64,000 bases of DNA from Rhodobacter sp. Its GTDB lineage: Bacteria; Pseudomonadota; Alphaproteobacteria; Rhodobacterales; Rhodobacteraceae. Of the stretch, positions 6,725 through 14,810 are shown one piece after another. Under the pieces are notes generated by a model. That model was not told where the DNA came from. It did no database searches and saw nothing but the letters and a program-made list of their open reading frames with translations. Location of the stretch: the NCBI GenBank assembly GCA_027484145.1, contig JAIXUH010000013.1, positions 124,001 to 188,000 of the forward strand. The letters are read 5' to 3'. Made by a program: the position numbers and the translations under genes. Numbering within the stretch: the first letter of the stretch is position 1; each line of letters opens with the position of its first letter.

Positions 6725-8058
6725 GTCGTGGCTTGCTCCCCATCAGGTTTTACCCAGATTAGCAGAACCAACCCGATAAGGAACAGCCCGACGACCGGGC
6801 TCACGCCAAGTTGCTGGCTTCCGGTCAGGTCGGTTGCCACACCAATAGACAGCGGCGCGATGAAAGAGGTCGCTTTTCCGGCAAGAGCGTAAAGTCCAAA
6901 CGCCTCGGTCATCTTTTCTGGAGAGGCCTGCCGGACCATCATGGTGCGGCTTGATGACTGCAACGATCCGCCGCCCGCCCCGATCAACGCGCCCAACACA
7001 TAGAACGCAATGTCGGGAAGCGAACTGTCCGCCGCGACCGGCATGCCGAAAACCGCTTCCCGGCTGACAAAGACCACGCCCAAAGCCACTGCAGACAGCA
7101 CGATGACGTTCAGGATGATGACAGGCTTTGGCCCGAACCGGCTATCCGCCTTGCCCCCGATCCATGCGAAAATGGCCCCAGTCACGGCGGCTAGAATGCC
7201 AAAGATGCCAACTTGCGTCACGCTCCACCCCAGAACGCCCGCCGCATAAATGCCGCCAAAGGTGTACATGCCGTTCAGCGCGTCGCGGTAGAACATGGAC
7301 GAGCCCAGATAGGCAAAAAGGCTGGGGTTGCGCGGCAGCGCCGCCAGGGTGGCCCTTAGTTCCGGCCAGGCCTCGCGCACCGCGCGGCCAATGCCGACCG
7401 TATCGGTCCGGCGTGGTTCGCGCACCCACAGAAAGAACGGGATCATGAACACGGCAAACCAGATCGCGGTCAACGGCCCCACGGCACGGGTGCCCTCACG
7501 GGTTGCGGCATCCAGCCCAAAGATCGGGTCAATCCCGATCAGTGTCTTGCCGCTGCTGCCTTCGGCCAAAAGCACCAGCATGATAATCAGCGACACCACA
7601 CCACCCAGATATCCAAAGGCCCAGCCCGAACCAGACACGCGGCCCATGTCCTCTTTCGAGGCAAGGTCCGGCAACATGGCATTGGTGAAGGTGGTCGCAA
7701 ACTCCATCCCGATCAGGCCGATGCAGAAGAAGATCATCACCTGCCATACATCGAAGCTTTCGGGGGCCGAAAACCACAGGCCCCACGCCCCGATCACGTA
7801 AAGCGCCGAGAAAATCCAGATAAAGGCCATGCGCCCGCCTGAACGGTCGGCCACAGCGCCCAAGAGCGGCGAAAGAACGGCGATCATAAGCCCCGCCGCA
7901 CCGATGCCATAGCCCCAGATGGCCTGTGCGGCAGACCCGTCCTTGACCACCGACACGACGTAGGGGCCAAAGATGAAGGTCAGCAGCAGGGTGTTGTAGG
8001 GTTGGCTGGCCCAGTCAAAGAAATACCAGCCCCAGATGCGCTTCTTGCTGTTATCCAT
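6721..8058 (-). CDS. UMF1-family MFS transporter
   Basis: A 445-aa integral membrane protein with about 12 hydrophobic helices, beginning MDNSKKRIWGWYFFDWASQP, the hallmark N-terminus of the Atg22/UMF1 group within the major facilitator superfamily. This ATG is preferred to an in-frame one at 8109 because GAGGGG lies 6 bases before it and the family starts here. Substrates of bacterial members are not established; yeast Atg22 exports amino acids from the vacuole. First gene of the three-gene unit with mepA and the phytase-like gene. Confidence 0.88.
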   Translation of the reverse strand: MDNSKKRIWGWYFFDWASQPYNTLLLTFIFGPYVVSVVKDGSAAQAIWGYGIGAAGLMIAVLSPLLGAVADRSGGRMAFIWIFSALYVIGAWGLWFSAPESFDVWQVMIFFCIGLIGMEFATTFTNAMLPDLASKEDMGRVSGSGWAFGYLGGVVSLIIMLVLLAEGSSGKTLIGIDPIFGLDAATREGTRAVGPLTAIWFAVFMIPFFLWVREPRRTDTVGIGRAVREAWPELRATLAALPRNPSLFAYLGSSMFYRDALNGMYTFGGIYAAGVLGWSVTQVGIFGILAAVTGAIFAWIGGKADSRFGPKPVIILNVIVLSAVALGVVFVSREAVFGMPVAADSSLPDIAFYVLGALIGAGGGSLQSSSRTMMVRQASPEKMTEAFGLYALAGKATSFIAPLSIGVATDLTGSQQLGVSPVVGLFLIGLVLLIWVKPDGEQATT

Positions 8059-8156
8059 GCCGCCCCTCATGTCAGGCACTCTTCGGCCTTTGGCTGGATC
8101 AAGCCGCAAAAACGCCGGGCGCGCAAGGTGTGGCGGTCATCGGGCGGGAATGCCGC

Positions 8157-8687
8157 CTACATCTGCGGCGGCCACGGGCGGCTGGCATCGGCGCTGATCC
8201 ACTGCTGAACCCAATCCGGCAAGGCGGGGCTTTGTGTCGCGTAACCGCAGGCAACGGCCATTTCGGCGGGGCTGACGATGCCAGCTTTTGACGTCACGGC
8301 AGACCTGATCAGGATGTGCGAGGTGCATTCCTCCCCTTTCCACATGGATTGCTCCATGTACAGGAACCGCGCATCCCAGCCCAAAAGGTGAGTCCGCATT
8401 TCAAGCCGGTCAAACATCCGTACCCGTTTGCGATAGCGGGTTGAGTTTCCGGCAACCGCCAGCCCCCAGCCTTTCGCCTTGAGAATATGGTCCAGCCCCA
8501 TCCGCCGCCCCATCGGTATGCGGCCCAGATCAAACAGCGTCAGGGTGCGGCCATTATTCAACTCCATCCATGGGTCGATATCCCATGGCCAGCAGATGTG
8601 ATGGCTGACATGCATGTCGAAAAGGCCCAGCTTCGGGGCATTGCGGAACTTCCACAGTTCCTTGAACATTCGGGCATAAGGATACAT
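8157..8687 (-). CDS. Acyl-CoA thioesterase-like hotdog protein
   Basis: A 176-aa single hotdog-domain protein of the THEM6/4-hydroxybenzoyl-CoA thioesterase-like group. The block DIDPWMELNNGRTLTLFDLGR (residues 36-56) corresponds to the helix and active-site loop of the fold, and YRKRVRMFDRLEMRTHLLGWD to the central beta-strands. It probably hydrolyses an acyl-CoA, substrate unknown. An 18-bp perfect palindrome sits 37 bases upstream of the ATG and resembles a LiuR-type operator, which would tie the gene to branched-chain amino-acid/fatty-acid catabolism. Confidence 0.78.
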   Translation of the reverse strand: MYPYARMFKELWKFRNAPKLGLFDMHVSHHICWPWDIDPWMELNNGRTLTLFDLGRIPMGRRMGLDHILKAKGWGLAVAGNSTRYRKRVRMFDRLEMRTHLLGWDARFLYMEQSMWKGEECTSHILIRSAVTSKAGIVSPAEMAVACGYATQSPALPDWVQQWISADASRPWPPQM

Positions 8688-8723
8688 GCGCGACCTCTGG
8701 TTGACGTGCCACCCCTGCCTTGA

Positions 8724-8741
8724 CTTGACGTTAACGTCAAG
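8724..8741. promoter_or_regulatory. 18-bp perfect palindrome, LiuR/MerR-like operator
   Basis: CTTGACGTTAACGTCAAG reads identically on both strands. It contains TTGACGTTAACGTCAA, close to the TTnACGTnAACGTnAA type motif described for LiuR, the MerR-family regulator of leucine/isovalerate and fatty-acid degradation in proteobacteria. It lies in the 159-bp gap between the divergent thioesterase and yggT genes, 37 bp from the thioesterase ATG. The rest of this gap shows no other clear feature. Confidence 0.6.
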
Positions 8742-8846
8742 CGCGACGCGACGGAAGGCAGTTGCCCTTGTGGGGGCCGCAGGATACCACTACCACAACC
8801 CCTTGTGCCGACGCGCCAACCAGACCCATCAGCCACCGGAGGCCCG

Positions 8847-9134
8847 ATGACCTCGCTTCTTCAAATACTGCTCCTGATTCTCGACATCATCCAGTGGATC
8901 ATCCTTGCCCATATCATCATGAGCTGGCTGATCAACTTTCAGGTTCTCAACCTGCGCCAGCCGCTTGTGGCGCAGATCTGGGATGGTCTGAACCGCCTTC
9001 TGGAACCGGTTTACTCGCGGGTCCGGTCAGTCTTGCCGAACATGGGCGGGCTTGATCTGGCGCCCCTGCTGGTTCTGCTGGCCGTCTATGCCCTGCGGAT
9101 CGTTCTGATCAACAATGCGGCAGCCTTCTACTAA
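8847..9134 (+). CDS. YggT family membrane protein
   Basis: A 95-aa protein with two hydrophobic segments (about residues 3-23 and 65-85) separated by LNLRQPLVAQIWDGLNRLLEPVY, the typical YggT layout. The ATG at 8847 is chosen because GGAGG lies 5 bases upstream. The family has been linked to osmotic shock, membrane organisation and division in some bacteria, but its molecular role is unclear. A short 6-bp stem (9158-9175) follows the stop. Confidence 0.88.
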   Translation: MTSLLQILLLILDIIQWIILAHIIMSWLINFQVLNLRQPLVAQIWDGLNRLLEPVYSRVRSVLPNMGGLDLAPLLVLLAVYALRIVLINNAAAFY

Positions 9135-9197
9135 GCCCTTCTTCCCCTTCGCTGTGCCGGGCCGTTCTTGGCCCGCCCACCCTGATTCAAAGCGGCC

Positions 9198-11240
9198 ATG
9201 AAAGACCCCCATCATCTTCTGTCACAGGTCTTTGGATTTTCCGGGTTTCGGCCCGGTCAGGAAGAGATTGTTCAGGCCGTGATGGCCGGGCGGGATACGC
9301 TGGCCATCATGCCAACGGGTGGCGGCAAATCGCTGTGTTTCCAGATACCTGCCTTGTGCCGCGATGGGGTGACGGTCGTCATTTCGCCGCTGATTGCCCT
9401 GATGCGCGATCAGGTCCGGTCCTTGCGCGAAGCGGGTGTCGAGGCGGGGGCACTCACTTCGGGCAACACCGACGAAGAGACAGAGGCCGTCTTTTCAGCC
9501 ATCGACGAAGGTCGGCTGAAGCTTTTGTACATGGCACCCGAGCGGCTTGCCTCGGGTGGGGCGGTGGCCTTGCTGAAAAGGGCGCGGTGCACCCTGATTG
9601 CAGTGGATGAGGCGCATTGCGTTTCGCAATGGGGGCATGATTTCCGGCCGGATTACCTGCGTATCGGGGAATTGCGCCGCAGCCTGAACGTGCCTGTCGC
9701 AGCCTTTACCGCCACGGCCGACGAAGAAACCCGCGCCGAAATTGTGGCGCGACTGTTCAACGGCACCCCGCCCGCAACCTTTCTGCGTGGTTTTGACCGG
9801 CCGAATATTCATCTGGCCTTTGCCGTCAAGGACAAGCCGCGCGAACAGATCCTGCGCTTTGCCGCGGCGCGAAAAGGGCAGTCCGGCATCGTCTATACCT
9901 CGGCGCGGGCGCGCACCGAAGTGCTGGCACAGGCGCTGCGCGAGGCGGGCCACAGTGCCTGCCACTATCACGGCGGGATGGAGGCCGAAGACCGCCGCCG
10001 CGTCGAAATCCGGTTTCAGCAGGAAGATGGGCTGATCGTCGTGGCCACGGTCGCCTTTGGCATGGGGATCGACAAGCCCGATATCCGCTGGGTCGCCCAT
10101 GCCGATCTTCCCAAATCCATCGAGGCCTATTATCAGGAAATCGGGCGCGGCGGCCGTGATGGCGCGGCGGCGGAAACCCTGACGCTTTATGGCCCCGATG
10201 ATATTCGCCTGCGCCGCAGCCAGATCGACGAAGGTGCGGCCCCCCCTGACCGCAAGGCTGCCGACCATGCCCGTCTGAACGCGCTTCTGGGACTGGCCGA
10301 GGCGATGGGGTGTCGGCGGCAGGTGCTGTTGGGCTATTTCGGCGAGGCGTCGGACCCCTGCGGCAATTGCGACATGTGCGACTCGCCGGTCGAAGTGTTC
10401 GATGCAACCGAAGCCGTGCGCAAAGCCTTGTCGGCGATCCTTCGCACTGGCGAATGGTTCGGTGCGGGCCATCTGATTGATATCCTGACTGGAAACGCCA
10501 CCAGCAAGGTGCGCGAAAAGGGGCATGACAGCCTGCCCACCTTTGCCGTCGGGCGCGATCTGTCAAAGCCCGCGTGGGGTGCGGTGTTTCGCCAGATGAT
10601 GGGGCGCGATCTGGTGCGCCCCGATCCAGACCGTTTTGGCGCCCTGCGGATGACCGACGGGGCCCGCCCGATCCTGCGCGGCGAGCAAAGCATCACCTTG
10701 CGGCGCGATACGATTCAGGCGGCAGTGTCCCGGGTGGCGGTCAAGGCCTTGGTCAGCGAGGATGACGCGCCACTTTTGTCGGCGCTGAAGGCAAAGCGGC
10801 GGGCCTTGGCGGAACGGGCGGCTGTGCCGGCCTATGTCATCTTTCCTGACCGCACGCTGATTGAAATGGCAGAGCGGCGGCCTGCCACGCTGGACCAGAT
10901 GGCGCAGATCACCGGGGTTGGTGCGAAAAAGCTGGAAAGCTACGGCGCGGCGTTTCTTGAGGTCATCACAGGTGCCGCCGAGGGGGTTCATCCCGCCCGC
11001 ATGCGGCTTGTTGGGCGCGATGCAGGAGCCGTTTATGACCGATTGTCCGAGGTGCAGTTGACCCTTGCGCGGGGCGAAGATGGCACCGGCAAACCCATGA
11101 GCCTGTCACCCGGAGTCTTGCGCAAGATTGCCGAGGCCCGGCCATCGACCTTGTCGGAACTGGATCGCATCGGGGACCTTGGCCCCGCCAAGATCGAACG
11201 TTTTGGTCCGGCGTTTCTGGATGTGCTGCGCTCTGCCTGA
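9198..11240 (+). CDS. recQ: ATP-dependent DNA helicase RecQ
   Basis: A 680-aa superfamily-2 3'-5' DNA helicase of recombination and repair. In order: the Q-motif region GFSGFRPGQEEIV (residues 14-26), Walker A IMPTGGGKSLCFQ (near 40), DEAHCVSQWGHDFRPDY (near 136), motif VI EIGRGGRDG (near 315), a RecQ-Ct zinc site (CDPCGNCDMC type, near 380), a winged-helix region, and two HRDC-like C-terminal blocks (PDRTLIEMAERRPATL near 550; LRKIAEARPSTLSEL near 635). The paired HRDC-like ends make it longer than E. coli RecQ (about 610 aa). Confidence 0.96.
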   Translation: MKDPHHLLSQVFGFSGFRPGQEEIVQAVMAGRDTLAIMPTGGGKSLCFQIPALCRDGVTVVISPLIALMRDQVRSLREAGVEAGALTSGNTDEETEAVFSAIDEGRLKLLYMAPERLASGGAVALLKRARCTLIAVDEAHCVSQWGHDFRPDYLRIGELRRSLNVPVAAFTATADEETRAEIVARLFNGTPPATFLRGFDRPNIHLAFAVKDKPREQILRFAAARKGQSGIVYTSARARTEVLAQALREAGHSACHYHGGMEAEDRRRVEIRFQQEDGLIVVATVAFGMGIDKPDIRWVAHADLPKSIEAYYQEIGRGGRDGAAAETLTLYGPDDIRLRRSQIDEGAAPPDRKAADHARLNALLGLAEAMGCRRQVLLGYFGEASDPCGNCDMCDSPVEVFDATEAVRKALSAILRTGEWFGAGHLIDILTGNATSKVREKGHDSLPTFAVGRDLSKPAWGAVFRQMMGRDLVRPDPDRFGALRMTDGARPILRGEQSITLRRDTIQAAVSRVAVKALVSEDDAPLLSALKAKRRALAERAAVPAYVIFPDRTLIEMAERRPATLDQMAQITGVGAKKLESYGAAFLEVITGAAEGVHPARMRLVGRDAGAVYDRLSEVQLTLARGEDGTGKPMSLSPGVLRKIAEARPSTLSELDRIGDLGPAKIERFGPAFLDVLRSA

Positions 11241-11306
11241 GTTGGTTTGCCCAAGGCTGGACAACCCGCGATGCCACCATATCTTGTGCGGCGAAAGAGG
11301 TGCCTG

Positions 11307-12101
11307 ATGCTTTGTGTGATTTCCCCCGCCAAAAAGCTGGATGAAACGCTGCGTGAATTGCCCCAAGGGCATGACCTGACCGAACCGATGTTTGCCGGTG
11401 ATGCGATGAAACTGGCACGGCTGGCCAAGAAGCTTTCGGTCGCTGACCTGCAAGCGCTGATGTCCATATCCGAGCCGCTGGCACGCCTGAACCGCGACCG
11501 TTTCGCCGCTTTTCATGCCACCCCTGCACTGGGAGCAAGTTTTGCGGCCGTGCATTGCTTTGCGGGCGATACCTATGCCGGATTGCAGGCCCGCACCCTT
11601 TCGCCCGATGCGCTGACATGGGCCGCAGGGCATTTGCGGATCCTGTCGGGCCTGTATGGTCTGCTCCGGCCCTTTGATGCCATTCAGGCGTATCGGCTGG
11701 AAATGGGCAGCAAACTGGCCAACCCTAAAGGCCCCGATCTTTATGCCTTCTGGGGGAGAAAGATCGCACAGGCACTGAACGATCTGGGCCAGCAGCAAAG
11801 ATCGCAGGTTTTGGTGAACTGCGCGTCGGTCGAGTATTTTTCCGCCGTGCAGACAAAGGCGCTGAAGCTGCGCGTGGTCACGCCGACGTTTCTGGAAGAG
11901 CGCGACGGGTCGGCCAAGGTGGTCAGCTTTTGGGCCAAAAAGGCCCGTGGTGCGATGGCGCGGTTCATCTGTGAACACCGCCTGACCAGCGCCACGGATC
12001 TGCGCGGGTTTGACTTTGACGGCTATGCCTATCGGGCCGAACTGTCGCAGGATGACCGGCCGGTGTTTACCCGCGCCGAACCTAGCGCGAAGGCGGCATA
12101 G
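11307..12101 (+). CDS. yaaA: Peroxide stress protein YaaA (UPF0246)
   Basis: A 264-aa cytosolic protein starting MLCVISPAKKLDE, the family's typical N-terminus; the ATG has AGAGGTG upstream. Conserved blocks include the FNGDVYxGL-like position (here FAGDTYAGLQART) and ILSGLYGLLRPFDAIQAYRLEMG near residue 112. In E. coli YaaA lowers intracellular free iron during peroxide stress and binds DNA. The 3' end overlaps the convergent histidine-kinase gene by 20 bases. Confidence 0.93.
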   Translation: MLCVISPAKKLDETLRELPQGHDLTEPMFAGDAMKLARLAKKLSVADLQALMSISEPLARLNRDRFAAFHATPALGASFAAVHCFAGDTYAGLQARTLSPDALTWAAGHLRILSGLYGLLRPFDAIQAYRLEMGSKLANPKGPDLYAFWGRKIAQALNDLGQQQRSQVLVNCASVEYFSAVQTKALKLRVVTPTFLEERDGSAKVVSFWAKKARGAMARFICEHRLTSATDLRGFDFDGYAYRAELSQDDRPVFTRAEPSAKAA

Positions 12102-14640
12102 CCGCGTCCGCGATTACGGTGAGCGGGCGCACCCCTGGCGGGCAGAACTCTTCCATCGCGGCGGTAATGGCCGATTTGCGCAGCGGCTTGGTCATGTAGC
12201 GGTCAAGCCCGGCGGCAAGGATGCTGGCACTGTCGCCTTCCATTGCATGTGCGGTGAGCGCAACGATGGGAACGCGGCTTCGGCCTGCCTCGATCTCGCG
12301 GATGGCGGATGCGGCTTCGCGACCATCCATTTCGGGCATCGAAATATCCATGAAAATCAGGTCCGGCTTCCAACTGACGAACATCTCAACCGCCTCGCGG
12401 CCGTTGTTGGCAAATTCAAGCTCGATCCCGCAATCCTTGACCATCTTGCGAAAGACAAGCTGGTTGGTGCGGTTATCCTCGGCCGCCAGAACCCGCATCA
12501 GGCGGCGGGCGGGGCTTGGCGTGACGGGGAGCCGCGCTACTGGCACAGCAGGGTACGAAATCGCCTGAAGGTGACGATAAAGATCAGACCGCAGCACCGG
12601 TTTTTGCAAAATGGCCGCAAGGGAAGCATCGCCGCCCTGATCGCGGGCGACGGTGGGGTTCGATGACAGCATGACAATCGGCGCGCGCACGCCCTGCGCC
12701 CGCACCAGACGGGCAAAGGTCAGCCCATCCATTTCTGGCATGTCGTGGTCTGTCAGGATCACATCAAACCCCGGATTCAGGACCAGTTGTTCCAGCGCAT
12801 CGGAACCCGACCGGCACAGCGTCACCGCAATACCATGAGGGGTCAGTTGCCGCTCCAGGATCGTGCGGTTGATGAACTGGTCATCCACGACCAGCGCGCG
12901 GCGAATGGTGATCGGAGCATGGGCCTGCCCTTCGCCCTCGGCCACAGGCAAGGTGATCTTGAACCCAAAGCAGGACCCTCGCCCCACTTCGCTGTCAACC
13001 CAGACGGAGCCCTGCATCAGATCGATCAGGCGGCGGGTGATGGTCAGGCCAAGACCGGTGCCTTCGAACTTGCGGTTCTGCTGGCTTTCCACCTGATTGA
13101 ACTCGCCAAAGATGTGGTCAAGGTTTTCTGGCGCAATCCCGATTCCGGTGTCTTCGACGGTGACGTGCAACTGGTGGCGCGCGACGTCCGCCTCCAGCCC
13201 CACGACACGCACCAGAACATGGCCGGTTTCGGTAAACTTGACCGCATTTCCGATCAGGTTGGTCAACACCTGCCGCACGCGCCCCGGATCGCCGACGTAA
13301 CGGGTTGGCAGGAACATGTCGTAGTCAATCATCAGATCAATGCCCTTGGCACGCGCGCGCGGCTGCAACAGCATCGTCACCTCATGGATCGTGCGTTCCA
13401 GATCAAAGGGTTCGGGGTGCAGCGTCAGGCGTTCCGCCTCGATCTTGGAGTAGTCGAGGATGTCATTGATGATTACCAAAAGCGCCTCACCCGAAGATCG
13501 GATGGTTTCAGCAAACAGGCGCTGTTCTTCGGTCAGTGCCGTGTCACAGAGCAATTCTGCCATGCCGACCACACCGTTCATGGGGGTGCGGATTTCATGG
13601 CTCATGTTCGCCAGAAAAGCCGATTTTGCGCGGTTTGCCGCCTCTGCTTGCAAGCGTGCCGCTTCCAGTGCGGCCTGTTGCTCCTTCAGTTCGGTGATGT
13701 CCACACGCAGCCCGACACGGCCGCCATCGGGGGTGGGCTGTTCCAGAACCCGCAGCCAGCGGCCATTGCCAAGCCGCTGTTCCAGCGACCCTTCGGGGTT
13801 GCGGTGCTGCCTGATCCGTTCAGACAGCCACTCCGCCTCTTGCCCGATGGCATCGGCATATTGCCCGCGCTCCAGCCCGAATTTCAGGATGGACTCGAAC
13901 GTGGCGCCCGGCACGATGGCGGCGGCGCTATCGGCATAGATTTCGCGAAAGCGTTGGTTGCAGGTCAACAGCCTGTCCTCCCTGTCAAAAAGCACAAATC
14001 CATCGGGCACCGCCTCGATCGCGGCCCAGATCCGCATCTGTTCGGTGATGTCGAGCGCGAGGCTGACCATGTCGCCATCGCGGGCGCGGCGGTCGACCAG
14101 ACGCACGTAATTGCCATTGCGGAACTGGACCACGACGGGGGCAATGGGGTCTTCGTCCCAACGCGCCAGCATGGAGGCGATCCAGTCTTCGGGCGGGGTA
14201 TCGCCCAAGAGCACCAGCCCGCTTTCAGCCGCAAGGCGAAGGATGGCGGCGTAGGGTGTTCCCAAGGGAACAGCCATCCCGTCGAAAGCGCGCAGATAGG
14301 CCCGGTTGGCGGCGGCCAGAGTCTGCGATGAATCAAAGACGGCAAAGCCATCGCGGATGGTGTCGATGGAATCCCACAAACGGCGTTCGGCCATCACCGC
14401 AGCCGTATGGGCACGTTCCAGATCTGTCAGAAACCGGGCGTTCTGACCCTTTAGCGCCTCAGCCTCGGACTTGGCTTCCCGCGCGACGGAACGCTGCTCA
14501 ACTATTTGTACGGAAAGGGCGCGGGCGTGCATGGCCAGCTTTTCGTTGGCCGCGAAAAGCTCACGCTGCTTTTGTTCCAGCAGGCGTTCTGCCGCAAGAC
14601 GTGCCCGCCGTTCCTTTGCCAGCTTTTCTGCCAGTTCCAT
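12082..14640 (-). CDS. Cytosolic hybrid sensor histidine kinase with two receiver domains
   Basis: An 852-aa protein. Order: N-terminal coiled coil rich in Lys/Glu/Arg (about 1-85), two PAS-like domains (about 90-210 and 215-330), HisKA with phospho-accepting His near residue 348 (FLANMSHEIRTPMNG), HATPase_c with N, G1 and G2 boxes (VEDTGIGI; GTGLGLTI), then two receiver domains (RALVVDDQ...LTDHDMPEMDG; RVLAAEDN...FMDISMPEMDG). No membrane segment and no HPt domain is seen, so the phosphorelay needs a separate partner. The ATG at 14640 (AGGTGG upstream) is preferred to an in-frame start at 14844, which would run into the divergent neighbour's start region. Confidence 0.92.
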   Translation of the reverse strand: MELAEKLAKERRARLAAERLLEQKQRELFAANEKLAMHARALSVQIVEQRSVAREAKSEAEALKGQNARFLTDLERAHTAAVMAERRLWDSIDTIRDGFAVFDSSQTLAAANRAYLRAFDGMAVPLGTPYAAILRLAAESGLVLLGDTPPEDWIASMLARWDEDPIAPVVVQFRNGNYVRLVDRRARDGDMVSLALDITEQMRIWAAIEAVPDGFVLFDREDRLLTCNQRFREIYADSAAAIVPGATFESILKFGLERGQYADAIGQEAEWLSERIRQHRNPEGSLEQRLGNGRWLRVLEQPTPDGGRVGLRVDITELKEQQAALEAARLQAEAANRAKSAFLANMSHEIRTPMNGVVGMAELLCDTALTEEQRLFAETIRSSGEALLVIINDILDYSKIEAERLTLHPEPFDLERTIHEVTMLLQPRARAKGIDLMIDYDMFLPTRYVGDPGRVRQVLTNLIGNAVKFTETGHVLVRVVGLEADVARHQLHVTVEDTGIGIAPENLDHIFGEFNQVESQQNRKFEGTGLGLTITRRLIDLMQGSVWVDSEVGRGSCFGFKITLPVAEGEGQAHAPITIRRALVVDDQFINRTILERQLTPHGIAVTLCRSGSDALEQLVLNPGFDVILTDHDMPEMDGLTFARLVRAQGVRAPIVMLSSNPTVARDQGGDASLAAILQKPVLRSDLYRHLQAISYPAVPVARLPVTPSPARRLMRVLAAEDNRTNQLVFRKMVKDCGIELEFANNGREAVEMFVSWKPDLIFMDISMPEMDGREAASAIREIEAGRSRVPIVALTAHAMEGDSASILAAGLDRYMTKPLRKSAITAAMEEFCPPGVRPLTVIADAAMPPSR

Positions 14641-14810
14641 GCCAAAACCACCTGCCAGCGTCGCTTCCTGCGGCGAGACTTTGGCGGAACATACCGGAAA
14701 CAAACTGAACGCCATCTTAACGTGGCAGAGGGAAGCCCGACCGTGGCAATACTTGCGTGTGCCCCCCGAGGCGTGCCACGATAGGGCACAATTTGCAGAA
14801 GGGCCTTTCC

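Noticed and set aside
12745-14331. 528-codon plus-strand open frame
   Set aside because: Antisense to the hybrid kinase, which has all expected motifs; an effect of high GC in third positions.
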